A stretch of DNA of 64,000 bases from Butyrivibrio sp. (GTDB taxonomy: Bacteria; Bacillota; Clostridia; Lachnospirales; Lachnospiraceae). Under the pieces are notes generated by a model that was given only the letters and a program-made list of their open reading frames with translations, did not search any database and was not told the DNA's origin. A program made the translations under genes and the position numbers. The stretch lies in the NCBI GenBank assembly GCA_017615275.1, contig JAGAAO010000078.1, positions 62,001 to 126,000 on the forward strand. The letters run 5' to 3'. The number at the start of each line of letters is the position of its first letter. Within the stretch, counting starts at the first letter, position 1. Below are positions 46,262 through 54,633 of this stretch, piece by piece.

Positions 46262-46804
46262 ATGAAGAAATATCTGGTAACATATGCCAGCGAAACAGGT
46301 AACACCCTCAAACTGGCGCAGGAAATTCATAACGCCATAAACTGTCCAAAAGATGACAAAAGTCTTGTGGATATAAGAACGTGGAACGGGACTCTGGATG
46401 CAGAGCTTTATTTTATAGGCTTCTGGATCAACAGAGGCTCATGCAGTCTGGAGATAATTGACCTTATCTCCTCTCTGCATGGCAAAAATGTAGCTTTTTT
46501 TGGCACCTGCGGTCTCGGAGACAGTTACGAATATCACAAGATGCTCGAGCAAAACGCCAGAGCCTGGCTTGCAGATGACAACAATTATCTCGGAGCTTAT
46601 TTCTGTCTTGGAAAAATGCGTCGTGAAATAAGAGAAAAATACGAAGATATGCGCGGAAAATGCGCAGATTATCAGATAGATTCCATGCTTGAAAGATTTG
46701 ACAACTCTGCAGAGCACCCCGACAATCAGGATCTTCTGCAGGTTCGTCTGTTTACAGATGAAATTCTTGTGAAAGCTGAAAATTATACAGCGGCATACGT
46801 ATAA
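46262..46804 (+). CDS. Flavodoxin-family protein (BilS-like)
   Basis: A 180-residue flavodoxin fold: FMN phosphate loop YASETGNTLKLAQEI (about 7-21), a second loop GFWINRGSCS and a third GTCGLGD. The unusual WINRG(S) loop and C-terminal helical part (KMRREIREKYEDM) recall the flavodoxin-like proteins of gut Clostridia that include BilS, partner of bilirubin reductase; no reductase gene is here, so that name is only a resemblance. It starts one base after the zinc-ribbon gene. Confidence 0.78.
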   Translation: MKKYLVTYASETGNTLKLAQEIHNAINCPKDDKSLVDIRTWNGTLDAELYFIGFWINRGSCSLEIIDLISSLHGKNVAFFGTCGLGDSYEYHKMLEQNARAWLADDNNYLGAYFCLGKMRREIREKYEDMRGKCADYQIDSMLERFDNSAEHPDNQDLLQVRLFTDEILVKAENYTAAYV

Positions 46805-46818
46805 TTAGTGTTCCGCCA

Positions 46819-47415
46819 TCATTTAACCCTGATGGTGCCCGCGCTTATTTCGAAGCTTTCCTCACACTCGTCATCCTCAGCGCGCTGGTATGTGACCGTG
46901 AAGATGCGGTGTTTGGATCTTATGATAAATACAGTTTGATAAATGCACTGTGAATTAGAAGGCTGATATGAGGCGACTATCTTGTAACCGGGATAGCCGT
47001 CTATTGTTATGTTCTCAAAAGAGCTCACATTAAAACCCACATCTTCTCCATACTCGCCGTTATAAGCAGACGCGATCATCTTCTCGTAAGATTTCTTATC
47101 GAGCTTAGCCATCGTCTCCATCGTACCGTCATGAGTCTTACCTTCATTTTCCCCTTTTTCTCTGTTTGTGAGCATGAGATCGCTTCCGTCGGAATATATG
47201 CTGTAACTGATGGATGAAGACTCCATCGGTCTGTTCCTGTTTACAAACAGACCGCTTCCCGCAGGTACAAATTCGGAATTTATAACAAAAGTACAGCCGC
47301 TCGCTTCCTTAAGTTCTTCTTCCGCCTCCGCTTCAAGGCAAAAAACATTCGTCAAAAAGAAAACGCAGACCATAAATATCGATATTATATTTTTGAAAAA
47401 AATCTTTTTATTCAT
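46819..47415 (-). CDS. Secreted protein of unknown function
   Basis: A 198-residue protein with a cleavable signal peptide (FMVCVFFLTNVFCLEAEAEE). The mature part resembles PsbP/DcrB-type domains in layout (FENITIDGYPGYKIVASYQ, followed by IYQTVFIIRSKHRIFTVTYQ), with a charged C-terminus. It begins 17 bases after the GT-C gene and may be translated from the thrS message. A 6-bp inverted repeat CCATCA/TGATGG overlaps its stop and could serve as a weak terminator. Confidence 0.6.
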   Translation of the reverse strand: MNKKIFFKNIISIFMVCVFFLTNVFCLEAEAEEELKEASGCTFVINSEFVPAGSGLFVNRNRPMESSSISYSIYSDGSDLMLTNREKGENEGKTHDGTMETMAKLDKKSYEKMIASAYNGEYGEDVGFNVSSFENITIDGYPGYKIVASYQPSNSQCIYQTVFIIRSKHRIFTVTYQRAEDDECEESFEISAGTIRVK

Positions 47416-47432
47416 ATAAAACTCCGAATCAT

Positions 47433-49112
47433 TTACAGTCCAAGTTCAAACACATCGAACCAATATCTCTCCATAAGATAACTTCCCTTATTTTCGGAAG
47501 TTATACCATACTCTTTGTTCCACTCATCTATAAGAACTTCTCTGCTGTTAAAGCTGCCAAGAAACAGCACTTTTTTGCCCGCATCAAGTAAATCCCTGAT
47601 CTGCGCGGGATCTTTGACAGTATCAAGTCCCGGAACAGTCTTCGCAATAAGAGGCTCCGCCTCAGCTTCATACAGATAAATCCTGTAATCGACTTTATCT
47701 GCGCCTGCATGTGATGCAGCATCAGCCTTCTCATTCAGATAATACGATAAAAGCGCCTGCACGTGGTCAAAATTACTTATTATGACCGTATCCTTATCAA
47801 TAGATGCAAAGAGTTCCTCTGTCTTTTTCATATTGACCTGTCTGTACTCTTCATTACCGATGAAAGCTTTAAAGTCCACGCAGCCTACAACAAGTATAAG
47901 CGCAAGCAAAAGAGCCGTACAGATCATATTTTTTCCCGGCTTTTCCTTTAACTTTCTTCCGATACCCGCTGCCACCGAAAGCCAGAATACACCATATGAA
48001 GGAACCATATACCTGCTTACAAATACAGGTCTGAATATCATTGAAGCAATTATTCCCATAAGTACAACTATGGGAAGTACAGTGATCGCAAGCAGTTCAA
48101 ATTTAAGATTCAAATCTGCTTCTTCTTTTTTCAAAATGATATTTGCAACAGGCAAAGCCTTGGAACCTACAATCAGTAAGATAATAAGGATTGCCAATAT
48201 CATTCCGAATTTGGTATTCGTAAAATATCCAAGGAACATATATTTCATACAGCTTAGAACGGTCCTTGGTCCGACAGGCTGTATCCAGTAATTTCCCTTT
48301 ACCGCAGTCATCTGCGAAAAGAGAGATGACACCCAGAAAATATAAGTTATAACAGTAAAATTGCCTGCGTTTATAGCAAGAACGAACGGTCTGTACTTGA
48401 CAGAAACTTCGCTCGCTCCCGCTTTTTTCAGCTTCAGCACTTTTACAAATGTCGATATCATAGTCGTCATCAACATGATATATATTATTCCGACAGCCAT
48501 TGCCGCGTAATAATGCGTGTAAGCTGCTGCCGCAGAGTATGCAAAAAGCGCGGTCGAATTCAGGTAATCCCATTTTCCGTCCGTCTTTTTTATCATGCTC
48601 GCATATAAATTATACGCATGAATAAGCGCAGCTGTCACAAAAAACAAAGCAAAGCTGTACATTCTTATCTCTGTTGTGTACTCGGGAAGTCCCGGCATTG
48701 TTACAACAGCGAACGAAAAAATTCCGGAAGTTGCAAACGAGAATATCTTCCTGATCGCAGTAAGTGAATATACCATGATGAAAACAAACGGAATTATCGA
48801 AGTAATCTTGGCAACAGATACAATCGAAAGTTTTCCCGCGCCTGCAAGACCAAGACTTTTAAAAAGCAAAGTCACTCCCCGCACCAGAATATAATAAAGC
48901 GGAGGGTGAACATCTTTTGCTGTAAGTCCGATCAACTCTCCGACTTCGCTTCCCGAAAATTCCATTGAAAACAGTTCATCGTACCAGATATCCGATGAAC
49001 CGCACAAGATAAATGACCTGACCAAAAAGAAAATGGTCAGGCCATAAAATACTAAGCCTACAAATTTTTCACGCTTCGTAACTGTCGATGAGTTCAAGTG
49101 TGTGCTCCTCAT
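47433..49112 (-). CDS. GT-C-type membrane glycosyltransferase (ArnT/PMT-like)
   Basis: A 559-residue protein with about 12 membrane helices. The first external loop has the GT-C hallmarks: an acidic pair in DIWYDELF and KDVHPPLYYIL. The C-terminal soluble part (about 430-559) follows the membrane region. Such enzymes move sugars from polyprenyl carriers to acceptors outside the cell. The start overlaps the end of thrS: ATG 49112 has poor support, while TTG 49097 lies 7 bases after GAGGAG and may be the true start. Confidence 0.75.
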   Translation of the reverse strand: MRSTHLNSSTVTKREKFVGLVFYGLTIFFLVRSFILCGSSDIWYDELFSMEFSGSEVGELIGLTAKDVHPPLYYILVRGVTLLFKSLGLAGAGKLSIVSVAKITSIIPFVFIMVYSLTAIRKIFSFATSGIFSFAVVTMPGLPEYTTEIRMYSFALFFVTAALIHAYNLYASMIKKTDGKWDYLNSTALFAYSAAAAYTHYYAAMAVGIIYIMLMTTMISTFVKVLKLKKAGASEVSVKYRPFVLAINAGNFTVITYIFWVSSLFSQMTAVKGNYWIQPVGPRTVLSCMKYMFLGYFTNTKFGMILAILIILLIVGSKALPVANIILKKEEADLNLKFELLAITVLPIVVLMGIIASMIFRPVFVSRYMVPSYGVFWLSVAAGIGRKLKEKPGKNMICTALLLALILVVGCVDFKAFIGNEEYRQVNMKKTEELFASIDKDTVIISNFDHVQALLSYYLNEKADAASHAGADKVDYRIYLYEAEAEPLIAKTVPGLDTVKDPAQIRDLLDAGKKVLFLGSFNSREVLIDEWNKEYGITSENKGSYLMERYWFDVFELGL

Positions 49113-50952
49113 TCATCTTCTTGCACATCTTAACGAATTCATCAAGCGGTACATTCTGAATCTGCTTGTTAGATCCGCGAACATTGATGGAAACTGTGTT
49201 CTCCTGTGCTTCTTTGTCTCCCATTACAAGAATATATGGATCTTTGTAGTTCTTAAATTTCTTTATTTTTTCTTTCATGTTGTTGTCTGAATAATCAGCT
49301 TCAACACGAACTCCTGCGCTAACCAAAGCCTCCTCGACTTTCTTAGCGTACTCGTTGTGCTCAACACGGATAGGAACAAGTCCTACCTGATAAGGGCTGA
49401 GCCAGAAAGGGAATACTCCCTTGAAGTTCTCAATAATGATTCCAATGAATCTCTCAAGTGATCCGTAGATAGCTCTGTGAATAACTACAGGCATCTGCAT
49501 GGATCCGTCCTGAGCCTGATATGTAAGGCCAAAGTTATGAGGAAGCTGGAAGTCAAGCTGTACTGTTCCGCACTGCCACTCTCTTCCGAGCGCATCCTTG
49601 ATCTGAAGGTCGATCTTAGGTCCGTAGAAAGCACCGTCTCCTTCGTTGACCTCATATCCGCCCTCTCCGTACTTATCATCGAGAATCTCTTTAAGAGCTT
49701 TCTCAGCATTGTTCCAAACTTCTATATCACCCATGAAATCTTCGGGTCTTGTTGAAAGCTCTGCTCTGTATGTTACACCGAAAGTAGAATAGATCTCGTC
49801 TGCGATAGCGATAACGTCCGCAATCTCCTCTTTGATCTGAGATTCCATTACGAATGTGTGATCGTCATCCTGACGGAACTCCTGTACACGGAAAAGACCG
49901 TTCATCTGTCCCGACTTCTCTTTGCGGTGAAGAACATCATATTCGCTGTAGCGGATAGGAAGTTCTTTATAGGAGTGATTTGTTCTCTTATATGTCATCA
50001 TGGCGTTAGGACAGTTCATTGGCTTAGCTGCCATTGTATCGTCCTGTTCTCTGTTGTAAACAACAGAACCTGCCTGAATCTTGATGTTCTTGGGTTCTTC
50101 ACCCTGCTCGTTGATATTCTCAAGAACTCCGGGAATCTCGGCATCTGCCTTAAGCCATCCCGAAACACCGGGAACCATAAACATGTTATTTACGTAGTGA
50201 GCCCAGTGTCCGCTTATGAGCCAGAGCTTCTTGTTGTTTACAAGAGGAGCTGCAATCTCGGTATAACCGTGTCTCTCCTGAACTTCTCTTGAATATTTGA
50301 GAAGCGCCTGATACATCTTCCATCCTCTGGGAAGCCAGTAAGGCATTCCGGGAGCTGTCTCGTCAAACATGAAGAGATCGAGCTGAGCTCCGATCTTCTT
50401 GTGATCTCTCTCCATTGCTTCCTGTATCATCTTAATGTGCTTCTTGAGCTCATCCTTACTTGGGAACGCGTAGAGATAGATTCTTGAAAGCTGATCTCTC
50501 TTCTCGTCTCCTCTCCAGTAAGCACCTGAAACTGCTTTGATCTGATAAGCAGCATTCATAAGCTCCTGAGAATTTCCTACGTGAGGTCCGCGGCAAAGAT
50601 CAACATAATCATCGCCTGTATAATATACGGTAAGGATCTCATCTTCAGGAAGATCCTGAATAAGTTCTGTCTTGAACTTCTGATCCTTGAACATCTCAAG
50701 TGCCTCTGCCCTTGAAACTTCCTTACGTGTAAAATCTTCTCTTCTCTTGATGATCTCACGCATCTTATCCTCGATGGTCTTGAAATCATCCTGTGTAACA
50801 GCCTTGGGAAGAACGAAGTCATAATAGCAACCGTCATCAATCTGAGGTCCTATTGCGTACTGTACTTCCTTTCCGTAGAGCTCAATAACAGCTTTTGCCA
50901 GAATATGTGCCAATGAATGGCGATACACTTCCAAATATTCTTCTTTGTTCAT
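49069..50952 (-). CDS. thrS: Threonine-tRNA ligase
   Basis: Charges tRNA-Thr. The 627-residue protein begins directly in the editing domain (YRHSLAHILAKA, with the HxxxH pair; later DLCRGPHVG) and so lacks the N-terminal TGS domain of E. coli ThrS. Class II motifs follow: PMNCPNAMM (zinc cysteine), FRVQEFRQDDDHTFV, REWQCGTVQLDFQ and HRAIYGSLERFIG; the anticodon-binding domain ends the protein. AAAGGAA lies upstream of ATG 50952. No T-box precedes it; the leader instead holds GCGAG-core hairpins. Confidence 0.95.
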   Translation of the reverse strand: MNKEEYLEVYRHSLAHILAKAVIELYGKEVQYAIGPQIDDGCYYDFVLPKAVTQDDFKTIEDKMREIIKRREDFTRKEVSRAEALEMFKDQKFKTELIQDLPEDEILTVYYTGDDYVDLCRGPHVGNSQELMNAAYQIKAVSGAYWRGDEKRDQLSRIYLYAFPSKDELKKHIKMIQEAMERDHKKIGAQLDLFMFDETAPGMPYWLPRGWKMYQALLKYSREVQERHGYTEIAAPLVNNKKLWLISGHWAHYVNNMFMVPGVSGWLKADAEIPGVLENINEQGEEPKNIKIQAGSVVYNREQDDTMAAKPMNCPNAMMTYKRTNHSYKELPIRYSEYDVLHRKEKSGQMNGLFRVQEFRQDDDHTFVMESQIKEEIADVIAIADEIYSTFGVTYRAELSTRPEDFMGDIEVWNNAEKALKEILDDKYGEGGYEVNEGDGAFYGPKIDLQIKDALGREWQCGTVQLDFQLPHNFGLTYQAQDGSMQMPVVIHRAIYGSLERFIGIIIENFKGVFPFWLSPYQVGLVPIRVEHNEYAKKVEEALVSAGVRVEADYSDNNMKEKIKKFKNYKDPYILVMGDKEAQENTVSINVRGSNKQIQNVPLDEFVKMCKKMNEEHTLELIDSYEA

Positions 50953-51006
50953 TTTGATTCCTTTCAGCTATGCCAACCGGGCGCAGCAATGTATTTTTAT
51001 AATGAT

Positions 51007-51082
51007 GTTCCGCTCTCGCGCACAGCGCTCGCCGGAACTAAGTAGTACACCGGGCTCGAAAAATCTCGCCAAGTGATTACTT
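51007..51082 (-). repeat. Two GCGAG-core hairpins in the thrS leader
   Basis: Hairpin 51040-51082 reads CACTTGGCGAGATTTTTC then GAGCCCGGTG on the minus strand, with outer arms AAGTA/TACTT. Hairpin 51007-51038 has arms GTTCCG/CGGAAC around GCGAGCGCTGTGCGCGAGAG. Both cores match those before thiW, in the same order. Confidence 0.65.
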
Positions 51083-51083
51083 A

Positions 51084-51590
51084 TTATTTATTTTTTCCGC
51101 AGCACTTTTTGTACTTCTTGCCACTGCCGCACGGACAGGGATCGTTGGGATATACCTTCTCTTCTTTTCTGATTGTATGAGAAGACTTCTCCTCTTTATA
51201 GAGCTCTTTTCTCTTATCCTCATCAAAAATCTCTTCCCACTCAGGAAGGTTGTAAAGCCAGTCTGCTCCGGCATTTACCATGTTCTTATAAAGAAGCTCT
51301 TTCTCAAAACCAAGGTTAACCTCAGTATCTTCTTCCATCTCTTCGATAGGATTCTGCTCCTTAAGGCTGTCGTTGATTCCGTCGAGGAAACCAACCATAG
51401 TCATGATATCAACGCTGTATTTCTCTGCGAGCTCTTTAACTGTTCCCTTTACAACTTCATCGGGATTCTTTAAGAGCTGTGCATAAATATCGCGCTCTTT
51501 CTGAAAATACTCAGTCCATAATTTCTGAAGGCTGCCTTTGTCGACTGTCTCAGAATAAGCCATATCACGCCATTTTTTTAATAATGCCAT
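51084..51590 (-). CDS. SEC-C motif protein
   Basis: A 168-residue cytosolic protein that ends with a SEC-C zinc motif ([16 protein letters not shown]), as found at the C-terminus of SecA and in many small proteins. The rest is helical and acidic. It is not SecA. Function unknown; SEC-C alone is thought to mediate protein or ribosome contact. It has its own good promoter and sits upstream of thrS. Confidence 0.85.
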   Translation of the reverse strand: MALLKKWRDMAYSETVDKGSLQKLWTEYFQKERDIYAQLLKNPDEVVKGTVKELAEKYSVDIMTMVGFLDGINDSLKEQNPIEEMEEDTEVNLGFEKELLYKNMVNAGADWLYNLPEWEEIFDEDKRKELYKEEKSSHTIRKEEKVYPNDPCPCGSGKKYKKCCGKNK

Positions 51591-51668
51591 ATCCGTTACT
51601 CCTGTTTTCTAATAAATTATCTCTTAATTCGGGCATATTAACCCCTTATTACGATATACGCAAATTTT

Positions 51669-51697
51669 ATTCTATCCTATTATCATATAGGTGTCAA
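51669..51697 (-). promoter_or_regulatory. Promoter of the SEC-C gene
   Basis: TTGACA (51692-51697), 17 bases, TAGAAT (51669-51674) on the minus strand. Just upstream lies the palindrome GCGCATGCGC. Confidence 0.75.
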
Positions 51698-51717
51698 AAG
51701 CGCATGCGCACAATTCA

Positions 51718-51768
51718 GTAAAAAAAAACTACTGTTTCGAAGCATGCAAAATACTCCAAAGCAGCAGT
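51718..51768 (-). terminator. Terminator of dapL
   Basis: ACTGCTG/CAGTAGT with an inner imperfect stem, followed on the minus strand by a run of nine T residues, 30 bases after the dapL stop. Confidence 0.75.
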
Positions 51769-51798
51769 CTCTTATACAGTTTATTTTTTAATGTAAAA

Positions 51799-53025
51799 TC
51801 ACAGTTTCTTTATTCTCTCAAGCGCTTCTACGCTGTTCTCGTAGCTTCCGAAAGCAGTGAGTCTGAAGTAGTGTTCTCCGCTTGGTCCGAATCCCGATCC
51901 GGGTGTTCCTACGACATTGGCATTCTCGAGAAGGTAATCGAAGAATTCCCAGCTTGTCATGTTTCCGGGAGTCTTAAGCCATACGTAAGGAGAGTTAACT
52001 CCTCCGAATGCATCGTATCCGGCTTCCTTAAGCCCATTGAGAATGTATGTTGCATTCTTCATGTACTTGGCAACCATCTCTTTTATCTGAGCTTTTCCTG
52101 CTTCTGAGTAGCAAGCTTCTCCCGCTCTCTGCACGATGTAAGGCGCTCCGTTGTACTTGGTTCCGTGTCTCCTTGCCCAGAGTCTGTGAAGTTCAACCTC
52201 CTCTGCGCCAACCTTAACCTTGAGATCGTGAGGAATAATCGTAGCTCCGAGTCTGAGTCCTGTAAATCCTGCATTCTTTGAGAATGATCTGAGCTCGATA
52301 GCACATGTTCTTGCGCCTTCGCACTCATAAATTGAATGAGGTACATTGTCCTCAGATATATATGCTTCGTAAGCCGCATCAAATATGATAACTGCACCTA
52401 CCTTATTTGCGTAATCAACCCACTTCTGAAGCTCATCCTTTGTTATCGCACTTCCTGTAGGGTTATTGGGGAAGCACAAATAGATCACATCGGGCACTTC
52501 ACTTGGAAGTTCAGGTGCAAAGCCGTTCTCAGCTGTGCAAGGCATGTAGATTACATTGCTCCAAATTCCTGTCTTCTCATCATACTCGCCTGTTCTTCCC
52601 GCCATAACATTTGAATCAACATATACGGGATATACAGGGTCGCACACTGCTATCTTGGAATCTTTTGCAAAGATCTCCTGAATATTTCCCGAGTCACTCT
52701 TTGCTCCGTCTGAGATAAAAATCTCATCATCTGCGATATTGCATCCTCTGCTTCTGAAATCATTCTCAGCCATCGCATGTCTAAGGAACTCATAACCAAG
52801 ATCGGGTGCATAACCTCTGAAAGTCTCTGCATGTGCCTGCTCCTCAGTCGCCTTGTTGAGTGCTTCGATAACCGCAGGGCAAAGAGGCTGTGTAACATCT
52901 CCGATTCCGAGTCTTATTATTTTTTTATCCGGATTTGCTTCCTGATACGCATTTACTTTCTTTGCGATAGTGCTGAAAAGGTAGCTTCCGGGAAGTTTCA
53001 AATAGTCTTCATTAAGTTTAAGCAT
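51799..53025 (-). CDS. dapL: LL-diaminopimelate aminotransferase DapL
   Basis: A PLP enzyme that converts tetrahydrodipicolinate to LL-diaminopimelate in one step, bypassing the succinylase and acetylase routes. The 408-residue protein shows the typical start LNEDYLKLPGSYLFSTIAKK, FPNNPTGSAIT, and the PLP-lysine motif SFSKNAGFTGLRLG. dapF, the next enzyme of the path, is divergently encoded 150 bases away. Confidence 0.95.
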   Translation of the reverse strand: MLKLNEDYLKLPGSYLFSTIAKKVNAYQEANPDKKIIRLGIGDVTQPLCPAVIEALNKATEEQAHAETFRGYAPDLGYEFLRHAMAENDFRSRGCNIADDEIFISDGAKSDSGNIQEIFAKDSKIAVCDPVYPVYVDSNVMAGRTGEYDEKTGIWSNVIYMPCTAENGFAPELPSEVPDVIYLCFPNNPTGSAITKDELQKWVDYANKVGAVIIFDAAYEAYISEDNVPHSIYECEGARTCAIELRSFSKNAGFTGLRLGATIIPHDLKVKVGAEEVELHRLWARRHGTKYNGAPYIVQRAGEACYSEAGKAQIKEMVAKYMKNATYILNGLKEAGYDAFGGVNSPYVWLKTPGNMTSWEFFDYLLENANVVGTPGSGFGPSGEHYFRLTAFGSYENSVEALERIKKL

Positions 53026-53075
53026 ATCCTGTCCTCACTTCCATTAAAAATCAACTAAAAAAATATTACATCAAT

Positions 53076-53104
53076 TTTGTATAATTGTATACAGTTTTGT
53101 GCAA
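53076..53104 (-). promoter_or_regulatory. Candidate dapL promoter in the dapL-dapF gap
   Basis: TTGCAC (53099-53104), 17 bases, TACAAA (53076-53081) on the minus strand. The -35 is one arm of an inverted repeat GTGCAA/TTGCAC (53099-53125), whose other arm faces dapF; a palindrome GTATA/TATAC lies inside the spacer. Confidence 0.45.
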
Positions 53105-53174
53105 TTTTATATTATTATTTTGCACTCGGTTATGATACACTTTTTGGTAACAAAGCAAAAAGGGGGTATCCAAT

Positions 53175-54083
53175 ATGCGATTTACCAAAATGCATGGTTG
53201 TGGCAACGATTACGTATATGTCGACGGTGCAAAAGAGATCATTCCTTCAGGTGATAAATCCCGCGTGGCACAGATGGTTTCCGACCGCCACTTTGGAATC
53301 GGCTCTGACGGCATCATCTTCATAAATCCCGTCGCCGACAATGATATAGATTTTGAAATGGAAATGTACAACGCAGACGGCTCACGCTCAGAAATGTGCG
53401 GTAACGGAATCAGATGCGTGGCTAAGTACGTTTATGATAAGAAGCTTACAGACAAGACCAAGCTTACGATAGTAAGTGCCGGTAAAAAGAAATACATCGA
53501 CCTTACGATCGGTTCCGACGGCTTTGTAAAAACCGTCAAAGTCGATATGGGCGCTCCTATTCTTGATGCAGTGAGCGTACCCGTTTCCGTTCCCGATGAT
53601 ATTATTTCAAGTGAAAAATATTCCGAGCTTTCAGACACCTACGGAAGACTTGCCGTAGATGTCCCTATTGAAGTTGCAGATAAAACATGGCATATAACCT
53701 GTGTATCTATGGGCAATCCCCACGCAGTCGTATTTCTTCCTAAGGGAACAGATCTTGCCGAGTTTAATATAGAGAAAATCGGTCCGATGTTTGAAAATCA
53801 CCCTGCATTCCCGAATCGCACCAACACTGAGTTTGTCACTATCGATGACAGAAACAATGTACACATGAGAGTCTGGGAAAGAGGAACAGGCGAGACTCTC
53901 GCCTGCGGAACAGGTTGCTGCGCTACCACGGTTGCCTGCATATTAAACGATCACACAGACACCGAAGTTACTGTCCACGTCCTCGGCGGCGACATCAAGT
54001 GCTCTTGGGATAAAAAACCCGAATCGCCTGTCATCATGGAAGGTCCCGCAACAACAGTATTTGACGGTGAGATTGATATATAA
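53175..54083 (+). CDS. dapF: Diaminopimelate epimerase DapF
   Basis: Epimerises LL- to meso-diaminopimelate for lysine and peptidoglycan. The 302-residue protein has both catalytic cysteines, in ADGSRSEMCGNGIRC and TLACGTGCCAT, plus MRFTKMHGCGNDYVYVD at the start and GNPHAVVF. AAAGGGGG precedes the ATG. Somewhat longer than the usual 275 residues. Confidence 0.96.
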   Translation: MRFTKMHGCGNDYVYVDGAKEIIPSGDKSRVAQMVSDRHFGIGSDGIIFINPVADNDIDFEMEMYNADGSRSEMCGNGIRCVAKYVYDKKLTDKTKLTIVSAGKKKYIDLTIGSDGFVKTVKVDMGAPILDAVSVPVSVPDDIISSEKYSELSDTYGRLAVDVPIEVADKTWHITCVSMGNPHAVVFLPKGTDLAEFNIEKIGPMFENHPAFPNRTNTEFVTIDDRNNVHMRVWERGTGETLACGTGCCATTVACILNDHTDTEVTVHVLGGDIKCSWDKKPESPVIMEGPATTVFDGEIDI

Positions 54084-54092
54084 AATCTTTAA

Positions 54093-54142
54093 GGATTCGA
54101 CAGTGGAGCGAATGTAAAAAGCTTTTAGGATTCGACAGTGGA
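54093..54142 (+). repeat. Short direct repeat after dapF
   Basis: GGATTCGACAGTGGA occurs at 54093-54107 and 54128-54142, 35 bases apart, with similar flanks (TTTAA/TTTTA before). Begins 10 bases after the dapF stop. No gene seen here. Confidence 0.7.
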
Positions 54143-54218
54143 ATATATATCTTTTAGTCTTTGAAGCCCGATCAGTCATTGAAAACACCTCCTCCGGTCG
54201 AGGAAGTTGCAAAGCCCC

Positions 54219-54475
54219 CAGATAACCCCCCTGTAAATAGTCTGATTTATCTGGGATTTTAGGGCTTTTTCATATGAGAAGTCGCACTTGATACAGATAA
54301 AAACACTGTAATTGTTTGGTTTTATCTGGAATTTTATGACTTTTTTTGTAAGAAAAGCTTCGATTGCACAGATAAAATGCTAAAAAAGCTCTTTTTTATC
54401 TGGATCTTTATGCCTTTTTACATGGAAAGCTCCAATTGATACAGATAAAATGCTGAAAAAGCTCTTTTTTATCTG
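54219..54475. repeat. Tandem array of four hairpins, about 75-bp period
   Basis: CAGATAA and TTATCTG form the arms of four hairpins at 54219-54253, 54294-54328, 54369-54402 and 54442-54475. Start-to-start distances are 75, 75 and 73. The linkers are also related (TCTGG, then a T-rich stretch with TTTATG or TTTAGG and CTTTTT, then an A/G-rich part and TTGATA before the next arm), so whole units were duplicated. The gap between dapF and the convergent membrane gene (54084-54633) holds this array and nothing else that I recognise after it. Confidence 0.8.
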
Positions 54476-54633
54476 GATGAATAACTTGATTCAAGATTGA
54501 ATTAAAAACATGCGCTGCAAGGCACACTACCATAAAATGTGCTGTCGCATTACTTCACAGTGTTCACGCGGCGCCTGTGCAAACGAACCGCATGACATAA
54601 TGAATACTTAATGCGAAAGGGCACTTTTCATCT

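Noticed and set aside
50953..51083. T-box leader before thrS
   Set aside because: The gap is only about 130 bases and lacks the T-box core sequence and antiterminator pattern.
53943..54212. Minus-strand ORF over the end of dapF
   Set aside because: It overlaps dapF coding sequence, starts in repeat DNA and shows no protein-family features.
54219..54475. CRISPR array
   Set aside because: Repeats are short palindromic arms, the intervals are related to each other rather than unique, and no cas genes are present.
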